Source: Ancylomarina subtilis (lineage in GTDB: Bacteria; Bacteroidota; Bacteroidia; Bacteroidales; Marinifilaceae). Taken from it: a stretch of 64,000 bases of DNA. Under the pieces are notes generated by a model, which ran no database searches, was not told where the DNA came from, and was given only the letters and a program-made list of their open reading frames with translations. Positions 17,935 to 26,656 of the stretch are shown piece after piece. How positions within the stretch are numbered: the stretch's first letter is position 1; every line of letters starts with the position of its first letter. The DNA lies in contig NZ_SHKN01000001.1 of assembly GCF_004217115.1 (NCBI RefSeq), positions 2,421,781 through 2,485,780 on the forward strand, written 5' to 3'. The position numbers and the translations under genes were made by a program.

Positions 17935-18693
17935 TTAGGAAACAGCTTCTTCTGCAAGGGCTTCCTCTTTCACATCTTCGATCACAGGCTCAGGCTTCTT
18001 TTTAATAACAATAGGAGCCTTAGGCTTGCGAACAAGTTTAATAATATGGGTAAACATATAATCTTCGCTCTTCTGCTTATCAGCTTTCATGATTAACTTA
18101 CCCGTTTTCGAGATATCAGATAATAAGTTCCAAAGCTTATCAAACTCAATATGATTATTCAAAACCAACTCTTTTTTCTCTCTGATTTTCTCCTCCTGAT
18201 GAAGATTTAAATCATAGGCTTGTCTGGTCATATCAGCTAGTTCAGTCCCCAGCTTTTCCTTATAACCTTTGGCTTTTAAAGCCTGCAGATTATTGGCTAT
18301 ATTCTGCTCAACAACTTTAACTTTCGAGCAATAGCCTTCAATATTTCTTCTTTTGATTTCTTTTTTAGCTTGTTTTACGCCAATGTCAGAAGCTTTTATA
18401 TTTAAAGCCTTATTAGCGCGTTGCGCATATGCAGCAATCAAATCGAGTTTGGGAATTATACCATCAACACACTCGTACAGATCTGCTGTGGTTTTCTTAA
18501 TTTCGGCACTTAAGCTAGGCGCTTGAGTCAGTTCGTTCACTTTTTTAATCTGATTGCCTACTTCGCTTAGGAATTCATCGTTGTACTCAGCTGAAAAATC
18601 TTCGAAGGCACTACGATCTCTTGTAAACATTTGCAATAGAATCTCTCCCACTACCGGAAGTTCTTCCTGTCTAAATTTATAAAAAGTACTCAT
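17935..18693 (-). CDS. Helical protein of unknown function
   Basis: 252 residues, not recognised. Nearly the whole protein is predicted-helical by eye, rich in Lys, Glu and Leu (for example KKVNELTQAPSLSAEIKK). A C-terminal tail from about 222 on is low complexity and rich in Lys, Pro, Val and Glu (KKPEPVIEDVKEEAL). There is no signal peptide or membrane segment, so it is probably cytosolic. It is a single-gene unit. Its upstream DNA is the 636-bp gene-free stretch with the 21-bp tandem repeat, which begins 147 bp from the start codon and may bear on its expression. Confidence 0.65.
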   Translation of the reverse strand: MSTFYKFRQEELPVVGEILLQMFTRDRSAFEDFSAEYNDEFLSEVGNQIKKVNELTQAPSLSAEIKKTTADLYECVDGIIPKLDLIAAYAQRANKALNIKASDIGVKQAKKEIKRRNIEGYCSKVKVVEQNIANNLQALKAKGYKEKLGTELADMTRQAYDLNLHQEEKIREKKELVLNNHIEFDKLWNLLSDISKTGKLIMKADKQKSEDYMFTHIIKLVRKPKAPIVIKKKPEPVIEDVKEEALAEEAVS

Positions 18694-18839
18694 CTTTTAA
18701 TGATTAGTTTGATTTATACTATGATGATGAAAATAATTCCAATCGAAATCCTAGTCTCCAATCTCCCCTACCAACATGTTACTTTATCGTCCTTTTCCTT
18801 ATAAAGGTGCTATATATCAATAATTTTAAACCTTATTTA

Positions 18840-19007
18840 CATTCCCTTTGTCTACTTCAACATTCCCCCGGAGGTTTACAGCATTCCCCCGATGGTTTTC
18901 CATATTCCCCTAATCGTTTTCTGCATTCCCTTAATGCTTTCTTACTTTACCCTGATGGTTTTCAGGATTCCCTTAAACAACTTCAGCTTTCCCCCTTTCA
19001 ACTACTC
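18840..19007. repeat. Degenerate 21-bp tandem repeat, eight units
   Basis: Eight consecutive 21-bp units start at 18840, 18861, 18882, 18903, 18924, 18945, 18966 and 18987. The plus-strand pattern is approximately cATTCCC-n-nATGGTTTTCAG: a conserved ATTCCC(C) block at one end and a T-rich GGTTTTC block at the other. Period and register are kept exactly while the bases vary. The period equals two helical turns, and also seven codons; both strands carry some stop codons across the array, so coding is unlikely. It may be a set of phased binding sites or a decayed repeat. Confidence 0.75.
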
Positions 19008-19047
19008 TCCTGTTTTAGCCAACTTCCGAAAGTTTAAAATAAAAATA

Positions 19048-19081
19048 AAGAAACGAAAGCGAAATAAAACTCTCGTTTCTT
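19048..19081. terminator. Hairpin downstream of the 21-bp repeat
   Basis: AAGAAACGA (19048-19056) pairs with TCGTTTCTT (19073-19081), 9 bp, extended by AG/CT after a mismatch. The T run after it is weak (CTTCTTAAG). It might end a transcript crossing the repeat array. Confidence 0.35.
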
Positions 19082-19329
19082 CTTAAGCAACTAACATGTT
19101 TAACTAAAATCACTCTCTAATTTAGCAAAATATCATTTAATATGTCAACTTTTATTTTATTTTTTTCAAAACAAGCCACATAAACACAACTCAATACCAT
19201 CAACTTATGCTAAAACAAAGCCCAAGCTACTAGAGCAAAGAAATTTCTAAACTCGTTTCTGAATAAGGTAAACACTGCGAAACAGAAACCCTCATCGATA
19301 CAAAAATAAGATAACAGGAAGTGACAGCC

Positions 19330-20412
19330 TTAGTTCTCTTTGGGAGTAAAAACGAAGCTCGCACAAATAGGATAATGATCGGAGTAACGCTTGCGAATAC
19401 GATCATATTTAGTACAAGTGATGCCTTGAGAATAGAGAAGATAATCGATGCGGAATGACGGGAAATCACCCGAATAGGTTGTGCTGATTCCTACCCCTTG
19501 TTCCACAAAAGCATCTTTCATATCCTTTGACAATTGATGATAGGTATACGAATTGGGTGTATCATTAAAATCGCCACAAACCAGAGTTTCGTGAGGCGAT
19601 TGTTTAACATGCTCCTTAATCTGGAGTGCCTGTGCAGCTCTACGAGAAAAAGCCTGACTCAGACGCAATGAAATATCTTTAATATCATCCAGCTCTTCTT
19701 CATTGCCCTGATATTCGCCTTTCTTCATAAACTTATAATTCTTACCTATAAATCGATTCGATTCCAGATGCAGGTTATAAATTCGAATCGCTTTGCCTTC
19801 TACACGTATATCGGCAAAAATAGCCTTACACAAGTTTTCGTTCCCAAATGAAAGGCTTGCCTTTTTAATCATTTTATATTTTGAAAAAATGGCAACCCCA
19901 TTCTTTCTATTACTGTAATGCACATATGGCATCCCCAACTCCTTCATTAAACTCTGAAGAGATAAAAATCCAGTTGGGGTACTGCGGTATTCCTGCAAAC
20001 AAACCACATCAGGCTCCTGCGAATTAATCAATTTAATGATGTTATTGGGTGTATTGGGATCTTTTGTCCACTTGTAGCGATCAAACGAGCGTACATTATA
20101 AGATAAAACATTTAAGGGCTGTAAATCGGCTGATATGCTCTTATCTCCACGACTCAATTGAAAGAAATCACCAATACTATTGTAACCAATAAGAATCACA
20201 ATAAGGGGTAGCAAGAAACTCCACTTTCGACGAAACATCCAGTACAGAACAAACAGAAGATTGACGAACAAAAGATAGGGAAAAGCCAGACCAAAAAAGG
20301 CCGGAAATCCAAGTGTTTGGGGATTGATGAAAGCAGCAGAATAGGAAATCAGTAAAGCCCCTGAAAAAATCAGGCTAAACACGACCAGGCCTTTATGCAG
20401 TAGATTCTTCAA
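19330..20412 (-). CDS. Endonuclease/exonuclease/phosphatase (EEP) family membrane protein
   Basis: 360 residues. Three N-terminal hydrophobic segments (about 10-30, 36-58, 66-85) anchor an EEP domain that should lie outside the cytoplasm. The domain shows LNVLSYNVRSF, VVCLQE, NLHLES, GDFNDTPNS, RIDYLLYS and SDHYPICASF, the Mg-binding and catalytic set of the family. Substrates range from nucleic acid to phospholipid head groups and cannot be told here. The start must be the TTG at 20412, as a TAA lies two codons upstream. It follows two rhomboid genes at short spacing, an arrangement I know from other Bacteroidota. Confidence 0.85.
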   Translation of the reverse strand: MKNLLHKGLVVFSLIFSGALLISYSAAFINPQTLGFPAFFGLAFPYLLFVNLLFVLYWMFRRKWSFLLPLIVILIGYNSIGDFFQLSRGDKSISADLQPLNVLSYNVRSFDRYKWTKDPNTPNNIIKLINSQEPDVVCLQEYRSTPTGFLSLQSLMKELGMPYVHYSNRKNGVAIFSKYKMIKKASLSFGNENLCKAIFADIRVEGKAIRIYNLHLESNRFIGKNYKFMKKGEYQGNEEELDDIKDISLRLSQAFSRRAAQALQIKEHVKQSPHETLVCGDFNDTPNSYTYHQLSKDMKDAFVEQGVGISTTYSGDFPSFRIDYLLYSQGITCTKYDRIRKRYSDHYPICASFVFTPKEN

Positions 20413-20466
20413 ATCTTAACTTTTGTGTGTATTCGGTATAAATACGTTTAACTCTATATACTAAAA

Positions 20467-21393
20467 TCAGTCCTTACTCGACTTAAACAGAATTTCTTTT
20501 TCCTCCTTAGATAAACTATCGTATCCCGACTTGGAAATTTTTTCAAGAATCTTATTCAAATTCTCTTGATTTTCTTTCTTGGCTTTATTATAGGCTCTAT
20601 CATCTGACGTACGGGGACGCTTATGTGTCACCTTCATCTTCTTTCTCGATTTAAACCAAGAAAAAACGGTATCCATCATCTGATTAAAACCCGAAGATAT
20701 ATCCTTTCCCTTACGCAGTTGGGTGATAAACAACCAACCATAAAAAGCACCACCTAAATGAGCCAAATGCCCACCAGCATTACCATTGGGTAATTGAATA
20801 ATATCGGTAAGCACAAAGAAAAGAGCGATATACTTGATCTTAACCGGACCAATGAAAACTAAATTTACAACATAATTTGGGGAATAACTAACCGTTGCAA
20901 ACACAATGGCCATGACCGATGCTGAGGCCCCTAAAGCCACTGCAAAAGGCAATGCATTTTCGAAAACCGGAAAAAGATTGTATGCAAAAACAAAAACTGC
21001 CGCACCGGTTAAACCTCCAATTAAATAAATACTTAACAGTTTTTTCTGATCTAAGAAACTCAGGAATATTCTTCCAAACCAATACAGCCAAAGCATATTG
21101 AACAGGATATGAAAAAAACCTTCGTGCAAAAACATATAAGAGAACACCGACCAGGGGCGATACAATAATTCCGAAGTATCCGCAGGTAGGGTCAACCAAT
21201 TCAATACAAAATTCCCCTCAGTTGGGGCCAGACCAAAAAGAAAAGCAAGAACAGCAGCTATCTTTACCAGTAAAAACACTGCCAGATTGATATAAATCAA
21301 CTTACTCAGGTTACTACCCTCTTTAAAAGAATGCTTAATACCTTCCCAAATACTTTGATGAGAATAGGATTGATATGGATTATTAAAATTCAT
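20467..21393 (-). CDS. Rhomboid family intramembrane serine protease, first copy (C-terminal extension)
   Basis: 308 residues with six membrane segments. The catalytic serine is Ser157 in GASAS (most rhomboids have GASG), and the catalytic histidine is His212 in GGHLAHLGG. HEGFFHILFNMLWLYWFG in the first loop/second helix is family-typical. A ~65-residue basic cytoplasmic tail follows the last helix. Rhomboids cleave transmembrane segments of other proteins. It lies between a second rhomboid gene and the EEP gene, all on the same strand, and is probably co-transcribed with at least the EEP gene. Confidence 0.9.
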   Translation of the reverse strand: MNFNNPYQSYSHQSIWEGIKHSFKEGSNLSKLIYINLAVFLLVKIAAVLAFLFGLAPTEGNFVLNWLTLPADTSELLYRPWSVFSYMFLHEGFFHILFNMLWLYWFGRIFLSFLDQKKLLSIYLIGGLTGAAVFVFAYNLFPVFENALPFAVALGASASVMAIVFATVSYSPNYVVNLVFIGPVKIKYIALFFVLTDIIQLPNGNAGGHLAHLGGAFYGWLFITQLRKGKDISSGFNQMMDTVFSWFKSRKKMKVTHKRPRTSDDRAYNKAKKENQENLNKILEKISKSGYDSLSKEEKEILFKSSKD

Positions 21394-21492
21394 GATTTTT
21401 CAGATATCGAATGAGTCTATAAAAATCAAATAAAGCAATTTACAGACTTTTTAAATTGAACGTTAGTTATCATTTATTAGTATAGCTGACAA

Positions 21493-22311
21493 CTAATAAA
21501 ATCGATTGGAATGCTTGTTCCAGTATTTTATCAGGATAAAACCAAAGAGCATACCGCCCAAGTGTGCAAAGTGAGCCACATTGTCGCCAGCACTCTGTTG
21601 GAATCCCATGTAAAGTTCAATAACTCCATAACCAATCACGAAATATTTTGCTTTGATTGGAATAGGTGGGAACAATAGCATCAACTCTGTATTGGGGAAA
21701 AGCATACCAAAAGCCAGAAGAATACCAAATACGGCTCCCGAAGCTCCAACTGTAGTCACATTGATACTCTCGGTTATCGCACGATGAGCAATCTCAATAC
21801 CTTGATTGGCATAAGCCAGACTATCCGGGTTATCAGCCCATTTATCAGCAAACTCGTATACCCAGGCGGCTGGTTTTCCCAATGCATCTTTAATAATGGA
21901 TGAGAATAACTCGGGCGTTGGTGTGTTTGAAAAAGCTGTGAAAGCCTTCATCAGTGATGAATAATCCAACCACAACACAAAGGTGTGCAAGGCTGCTGCT
22001 CCAAGTCCGGTAAGCATGTAATAAATTAAAAACCGTTTAGGTCCCCAAACAGACTCCAATACCCTTCCAAACATGAAAAGGGCAAACATATTAAAAAACA
22101 AGTGAGTAATATTGGCATGCATAAACATATGCGTGACAAACTGAAAGGGCATAAAATACTCCGATTTGAAGAAGTGAAGGCCTAATATTTTAGATAAATC
22201 AACCCCTGTTTGTCCTAAAACCCATGTCCCCAAAAGCATGAGCGCATTTATTATCAGCAGGTTTTTAACCACTGGTGGTAGATTTAACATTGTTGATCTA
22301 AAATTACTCAT
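21493..22311 (-). CDS. Rhomboid family intramembrane serine protease, second copy
   Basis: 272 residues from the ATG at 22311; a TTG two codons upstream is a less likely start. It has six membrane segments with HANITHLFFNMFALFMFG, the catalytic serine Ser191 in GASGAVFG and histidine His250 in AHFAHLGG. About 70 soluble residues (roughly 118-185) are inserted between the third and fourth helices, longer than the usual loop. It lies downstream of mutL (149 bp) and upstream of the other rhomboid gene (99 bp). Its substrate is unknown. Confidence 0.9.
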   Translation of the reverse strand: MSNFRSTMLNLPPVVKNLLIINALMLLGTWVLGQTGVDLSKILGLHFFKSEYFMPFQFVTHMFMHANITHLFFNMFALFMFGRVLESVWGPKRFLIYYMLTGLGAAALHTFVLWLDYSSLMKAFTAFSNTPTPELFSSIIKDALGKPAAWVYEFADKWADNPDSLAYANQGIEIAHRAITESINVTTVGASGAVFGILLAFGMLFPNTELMLLFPPIPIKAKYFVIGYGVIELYMGFQQSAGDNVAHFAHLGGMLFGFILIKYWNKHSNRFY

Positions 22312-22459
22312 ATCCAATATGTTTTTTTAATGAAGCTTCAATTCCTGTATTTAAGCAAATTAGCCCTTAAGCTAAAACTTATTTCTGAAACAGATCTTTA
22401 GTCTTACAAGAGCCGTACCAAGAAATAAACAAACCGAATTGAAGCCAAGTTGTCAGTAT

Positions 22460-24451
22460 TTATCTGAAACGTTTGTCAAGTTCCTGAGTTTCCAAAACCG
22501 AAACGATGGTTTTACCATCAGGTGTGTAATTGGGTGTTTCGCAAGCAAAAAGCTGATCGATAATGGCACTCATCTCCGCAGACGTCAGCGATTTGCCATA
22601 ATTGACAGCTGAAGCCTTGGCCAAAGCTTTAGCCAGATTCTCTCTCACCTTCACCTTTACATCCAATTGGTTCACCTTGTAGTTTTCCAAAAGGTTCTCT
22701 AGCAGTTCTTTCGGATCGCCATTCTGAATATCGGCAGGTGTTCCATTAATCACAAAAGTCTTCTTACCAAACTCTCTGATATCAAAGCCCAAGGCTCTAA
22801 CATCCTCTATAATCACCTGCAAAAGCGTGTAATCAGAAGCATTTAATTCCACCGTTTGAGGGAAAAGGGTTTGCTGTGCCACTCCCTGATTATTTTCAAC
22901 TGAACTTCTGAACTTCTCAAAAAGAATACGTTCATGTGCCTTTCGCTGATCGATAATCATTAAACCAGAACGAACAGGTGTTAAAATATATTTGTTCTTC
23001 AACTGGAAGAAACCTTGTGCCTTAACACTGTCTTCCCGCTGAAAAATCTTTTGCTGCATTTGGTTCTGAGGAGATTCCTGTTGCTTAAAATAATCAGGCA
23101 CAGGTGGTCGCTTCACCTCAGTTTGTCCCCCAATGGGATAATCGGGAATCAAGTCAGGTTCTCTATCCTGATAAAGTTTATCCCAATCTTTGGGCACTTC
23201 TTTCTTCTGACTTGCCCCAGTTGAAGAACTTGGTTTCGATTTAAACTCCTGGTAAAACTGATTATTCTCGATAGAATTCCGTTCTTGCTCAAAAGGATTA
23301 AAGCTTTTTTCTGCCTCAAATGGATTAAATGATGTATCGGCCTCAAAAGGGTTGAATTCATGATTCACCTTAATCATTGGCATCTCCACCTCAGTTGAAT
23401 CCTGATTAGCTACCGGTATTTCAAGACTTCTATCTTCATCAAAGTCGATGGAAGGCACAATGTTGAATTTCCCCAATGCCTCACGGATTGAAGCCTGAAT
23501 AATCTGAAAGATTGCCTGTTCATCCTCAAACTTAATTTCAGTTTTTGTTGGATGAATATTAATATCAATAATCTTGGGGTCAACCTCAAAAAAAATGAAA
23601 TAAGGCGGTACCGTATCGGGTGGTAAAATTTTATCGTAAGCCAGCAAAACAGCCTTATGAAAATAAGGATGACGCATATAACGGTTGTTCACAAAAAAGA
23701 ACTGCTCATCCGTCTTCTTCTTGGCATTTTTGGGTTTTCCAATAAAACCGGAAAGTTTCACAATACTCGTATTGGTATCAATTCCAATCAATCGGGTATT
23801 GATACTGCGACCAAACACATTAACAATACGCTGACGGGTGTTGCTTGGAACCAAATTATAAACTTCGGTATCGTTGTGAATCAACTTAAATTCAATATCC
23901 GGATTGGCTAAAGTGATTCGATGAAATTCGGTGATAATGTTCCGAAGTTCTGTCGAATTTGCCTTAAGGAATTTTCGACGAGCGGGTACATTAAAAAAGA
24001 GATTCTTCACAATAAAATTACTCCCCGATGGACAAGCAATTGAATCCTGAGAAACCAATTCAGATCCATCAATAACGAGATGGGTGCCCAATTCGTCTTC
24101 GACACGTTTGGTTTTAAGCTCAACATTGGCAATGGCTGCAATAGATGCTAAAGCCTCGCCACGGAATCCCATGGTACGAATGGCAAAAAGGTCATTGGCT
24201 GCCTTAATTTTTGATGTGGCATGGCGTTCGAAAGCCAATCGGGCATCAGTGGCAGACATCCCGCAACCATTATCAATAATCTGGATTAGGGTTTTTCCCG
24301 CATCCTTCAAGTTAATTTTTATCGAAGTACTTCCTGCATCAATTGCATTCTCAACCAATTCTTTTACCACAGAAGCTGGTCGCTGGACCACTTCACCTGC
24401 AGCAATTTGATTGGCAACAGAATCTGGAAGTATTTGTATTATATCGGACAT
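22460..24451 (-). CDS. mutL: DNA mismatch repair protein MutL
   Basis: 663 residues. The GHKL ATPase N-terminus is clear: QIAAGEVVQRPASVVKELVE, NAIDAGS, DNGCGM and GFRGEALASI. The C-terminal dimerisation/endonuclease domain carries DQRKAHERILFEKF where endonuclease-type MutL proteins have DQHA(x)2E(x)4E: the first Asp and the later Glu residues are kept but His is Arg. The C-terminus has ACETPNYTPDGK and ends in a Phe-x-x short tail. The linker (about 365-395) carries three 9-residue copies of FNPFE. A terminator separates it from the small gene upstream. Confidence 0.95.
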   Translation of the reverse strand: MSDIIQILPDSVANQIAAGEVVQRPASVVKELVENAIDAGSTSIKINLKDAGKTLIQIIDNGCGMSATDARLAFERHATSKIKAANDLFAIRTMGFRGEALASIAAIANVELKTKRVEDELGTHLVIDGSELVSQDSIACPSGSNFIVKNLFFNVPARRKFLKANSTELRNIITEFHRITLANPDIEFKLIHNDTEVYNLVPSNTRQRIVNVFGRSINTRLIGIDTNTSIVKLSGFIGKPKNAKKKTDEQFFFVNNRYMRHPYFHKAVLLAYDKILPPDTVPPYFIFFEVDPKIIDINIHPTKTEIKFEDEQAIFQIIQASIREALGKFNIVPSIDFDEDRSLEIPVANQDSTEVEMPMIKVNHEFNPFEADTSFNPFEAEKSFNPFEQERNSIENNQFYQEFKSKPSSSTGASQKKEVPKDWDKLYQDREPDLIPDYPIGGQTEVKRPPVPDYFKQQESPQNQMQQKIFQREDSVKAQGFFQLKNKYILTPVRSGLMIIDQRKAHERILFEKFRSSVENNQGVAQQTLFPQTVELNASDYTLLQVIIEDVRALGFDIREFGKKTFVINGTPADIQNGDPKELLENLLENYKVNQLDVKVKVRENLAKALAKASAVNYGKSLTSAEMSAIIDQLFACETPNYTPDGKTIVSVLETQELDKRFR
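23286..23356 (-). repeat. Three 27-bp in-frame repeats in the mutL linker
   Basis: The minus strand encodes FNPFEADTS, FNPFEAEKS and FNPFEQERN back to back in the disordered linker of MutL. The 17-bp cores start at 23286, 23313 and 23340, with an exact 27-bp period. The copies differ at the DNA level, so it is not a fresh slippage product. Confidence 0.8.
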
Positions 24452-24499
24452 ATAGAATTAAATGTGAGATAAGTATTCCTAGTTCCTTACAATAATAAA

Positions 24500-24538
24500 G
24501 GAAAAACAAAACGAAGCTTTAAAAATAAAGTTTCGTTT
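24500..24538 (-). terminator. Terminator between the 104-aa gene and mutL
   Basis: On the minus strand a 13-bp stem with one wobble pair (24509-24521 with 24526-24538) and a 4-nt loop is followed by TGTTTTTCC. It lies 12 bp past the stop of the 104-aa gene. Confidence 0.65.
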
Positions 24539-24550
24539 CAAGATAGTTCC

Positions 24551-24865
24551 CTAAAATTTTATTGGCAAACTATCCCAACCAAAGAAATAAACATAGGCTA
24601 CAAACAGAAGAACAATCAGAATTATAAAGAGACGAATATTGGATTTTTTATTCGATCGTCTGACATCGGCGTTTCTGTGGCGTAATGATCGTTTCAACTG
24701 TCCCTTTATATTTGGAATGTACTGACCATTATCATCTTGTATCCCCAACTCAGCCTTAATCCGGTTCTCTCGCTCTTCACGCTCCTCTTTTGCTGGATCC
24801 CAATAGCGAGGTTGAATATTGAACCTCTTATGCTCTGGCTTTTTAAAAAAACCTGGTAACGCCAT
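24551..24865 (-). CDS. Small membrane-anchored hypothetical protein upstream of mutL
   Basis: 104 residues, not assigned to a named family. The N-terminal 75 residues are charged (FNIQPRYWDPAKEEREERE, then a basic patch LKRSLRHRNADVRRSNKK), and one C-terminal helix (about 78-96) spans the membrane, so the bulk should face the cytosol. It precedes mutL on the same strand in an order I believe is common in Bacteroidota, but a terminator separates them. A possible -7 box TATATTTG (minus strand, 24910-24917) lies 45 bp upstream. Confidence 0.7.
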   Translation of the reverse strand: MALPGFFKKPEHKRFNIQPRYWDPAKEEREERENRIKAELGIQDDNGQYIPNIKGQLKRSLRHRNADVRRSNKKSNIRLFIILIVLLFVAYVYFFGWDSLPIKF

Positions 24866-25054
24866 AATTCCTTGTGTTAATGCTTTTTATATTTTCTTCG
24901 ATTGTTAGGCAAATATAGAGATAAATACTGAATTTTGCTCTAGAAATACAATTCAGACATGAAGGTATTTATGATATATTAACAAAGTTCTTACAAGTCA
25001 ATTCATAATTTCTTTGTCGTTTGAATCAAGCCTTTACAATTACTATTTTGTAGT

Positions 25055-25855
25055 CTATTGCAACTTTGCTCCGCAGTATCGGCAATATTGATCATCTATA
25101 TCATGTCCTTCAGACAAGCAGTTTTCACAAACCTGTCCTGAAGGTTTACCCTTTGAAGGCCTGGATAATTCTGCAGTAACAATTCCGGTAGGCACTGCGA
25201 TAATAGCATAACCGATTATCATTACAAAAGAGGCTATAAACTGGCCCAAAGCAGTCACCGGAGAAATATCGCCATAACCAACTGTGGTGAGCGTTACAAT
25301 AGCCCAATAAATCCCTCGTGGTATACTGGTAAAACCATTCTCAGCCCCTTCAATCAAATACATTAAGGTTCCAATGATTATAACCATTGTCAATACTGCG
25401 AAAAGAAAAACAGAAATTTTTATCCGACTTCGTTTCAACGCTTTGATAATAATGGCGCCTTCGTTCATATAACGGTTCAATTTCAGTATCCGGAAGATCC
25501 GTAATAATCTCAGAGCTCTGATGACTATAAAGCCATGAGTTCCGACAAAGAATAAACCCAAATAACTGGGCAGAATCGATAAAAAATCAATAATCCCGTA
25601 GAAACTAAAAATGTACCTCTTCGGTTTTGATACAATCCATATCCTTAAACAATATTCCAAACTGAAAATCAGCGTAATACTCCACTCCATCAAGTTCAAT
25701 AAAAATCGATGTTGTTTCTCAATAGAGGGAACACTCTCAAGCATAACCAGAAGTATACTCAGAACAATAACAATCAGCAAAAGCACATCAAATAATTTAC
25801 CCACTTTTGTATCAGATTCAAATATAATTTCGTAGAGTTTTGATTTAATTCCCAT
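25055..25855 (-). CDS. Voltage-gated-type potassium channel with C-terminal zinc ribbon
   Basis: 266 residues with six membrane segments. S4 has regularly spaced arginines (Arg113, 116, 119, 122 in VIRALRLLRIFRIL), and the selectivity filter TVGYGD lies at 191-196, so it is a K+-selective tetrameric channel subunit. After S6 comes a short zinc ribbon with Cys243, Cys246, Cys258 and Cys261 (CENC, CRYCG), in the place where other channels have RCK or cyclic-nucleotide domains. The ribbon may sense or assemble rather than bind nucleotides; this is inference. It is transcribed alone, divergent from gmhA. Confidence 0.9.
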   Translation of the reverse strand: MGIKSKLYEIIFESDTKVGKLFDVLLLIVIVLSILLVMLESVPSIEKQHRFLLNLMEWSITLIFSLEYCLRIWIVSKPKRYIFSFYGIIDFLSILPSYLGLFFVGTHGFIVIRALRLLRIFRILKLNRYMNEGAIIIKALKRSRIKISVFLFAVLTMVIIIGTLMYLIEGAENGFTSIPRGIYWAIVTLTTVGYGDISPVTALGQFIASFVMIIGYAIIAVPTGIVTAELSRPSKGKPSGQVCENCLSEGHDIDDQYCRYCGAKLQ

Positions 25856-25976
25856 ATAGTGTAACGCCTTTGTTCAAGTAGAATTGTGAAACTGATTCGA
25901 AGTTAATTAATTCCTGTGATCTACGCTAAGTCATTATCCAAAATGCCGTTTACAAAATATGATTTTACTTTTCTTA

Positions 25977-26007
25977 TTGTAAGTTGGCATTTGTTATTGT
26001 AGTTTTG
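25977..26007 (+). promoter_or_regulatory. Promoter of gmhA
   Basis: TTG (25977-25979) and TAGTTTTG (26000-26007) are separated by 20 bp, a close fit to the Bacteroidota consensus. The -7 box ends 16 bp before the ATG at 26024. Confidence 0.7.
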
Positions 26008-26023
26008 AGAAAAATTGAACCTT

Positions 26024-26596
26024 ATGATTCTTGAAGATATAAAAAGTAGTTTTAACGATGCTCACCAGGTACTGGAGGCATTTATCAACAAAGAAGAGAA
26101 TTTTAAAGCCATAGAAAAAGCGGGGACAATCATGTCTGATGCGATTAAAAATGGTGGGAAAATTATTTCATGTGGTAACGGAGGATCCATGTGCGATGCC
26201 ATGCATTTTGCAGAAGAACTTACCGGGCGTTTTAGAAACGATCGTGTTTCGATGCCTGCTGTTGCTATTTCTGATCCAAGCCATATCACCTGTGTGGGCA
26301 ACGATTATGGTTTCGATTACATCTTCTCTCGCTATGTTGAAGGCATGGGACAAAAAGGGGATGTGTTTTTAGGAATCAGTACATCCGGAAATTCAAAAAA
26401 TATTATCAACGCCATTAAATCGGCTAAAGAAAAAGGGATGACTGTAGTTGGCCTGACTGGAAAAACAGGAGGTGAAATGGCAGAGCTTTGTGATGTTGAA
26501 ATCAGAGTACCCTGGACAGGTTATTCCGATCGGGTTCAGGAAATTCACATCAAAGTGATTCATTGCTTGATTCAATATATCGAATCTCAGTTTTAG
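26024..26596 (+). CDS. gmhA: D-sedoheptulose 7-phosphate isomerase
   Basis: 190 residues from the ATG at 26024 (a TTG three codons earlier is less likely). The SIS fold is clear with [35 protein letters not shown] and [13 protein letters not shown]. GmhA makes D-glycero-D-manno-heptose 7-phosphate, the first step to ADP-heptose for lipopolysaccharide core. The catalytic Glu and His of the family are expected in [11 protein letters not shown] and near the C-terminal QEIHIKVIH. It stands alone; no other heptose-pathway gene is adjacent, though a GT9 gene lies at the window edge. Confidence 0.95.
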   Translation: MILEDIKSSFNDAHQVLEAFINKEENFKAIEKAGTIMSDAIKNGGKIISCGNGGSMCDAMHFAEELTGRFRNDRVSMPAVAISDPSHITCVGNDYGFDYIFSRYVEGMGQKGDVFLGISTSGNSKNIINAIKSAKEKGMTVVGLTGKTGGEMAELCDVEIRVPWTGYSDRVQEIHIKVIHCLIQYIESQF

Positions 26597-26619
26597 ATTC
26601 AGAGAAACTTTAAAGCATT

Positions 26620-26654
26620 AAAAAAAATCCAAACTTTGTAAGTTTGGATTTTTC
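26620..26654 (+). terminator. Bidirectional terminator between gmhA and the zinc-ribbon gene
   Basis: AATCCAAACTT (26626-26636) pairs with AAGTTTGGATT (26640-26650) around a 3-nt loop, with an A run before and a T run after. It serves both converging genes. Confidence 0.85.
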
Positions 26655-26656
26655 AT

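Larger units (their letters stand above)
18694..19329. other. Gene-free stretch holding the 21-bp repeat array
   Basis: Short open frames cross this region on the plus strand, but their products are simply the translated repeat (HSP, LLYPDGF patterns), so I do not call genes. It holds the tandem repeat at 18840-19007 and a hairpin at 19048-19081. From about 19090 to 19329 it is A/T-rich with no structure I can support. Confidence 0.6.

Noticed and set aside
18807-19086. Two overlapping plus-strand frames (76 and 64 codons) across the 21-bp repeat
   Set aside because: They are open because the repeat period is a multiple of three; the products are repeat translations with no gene features.
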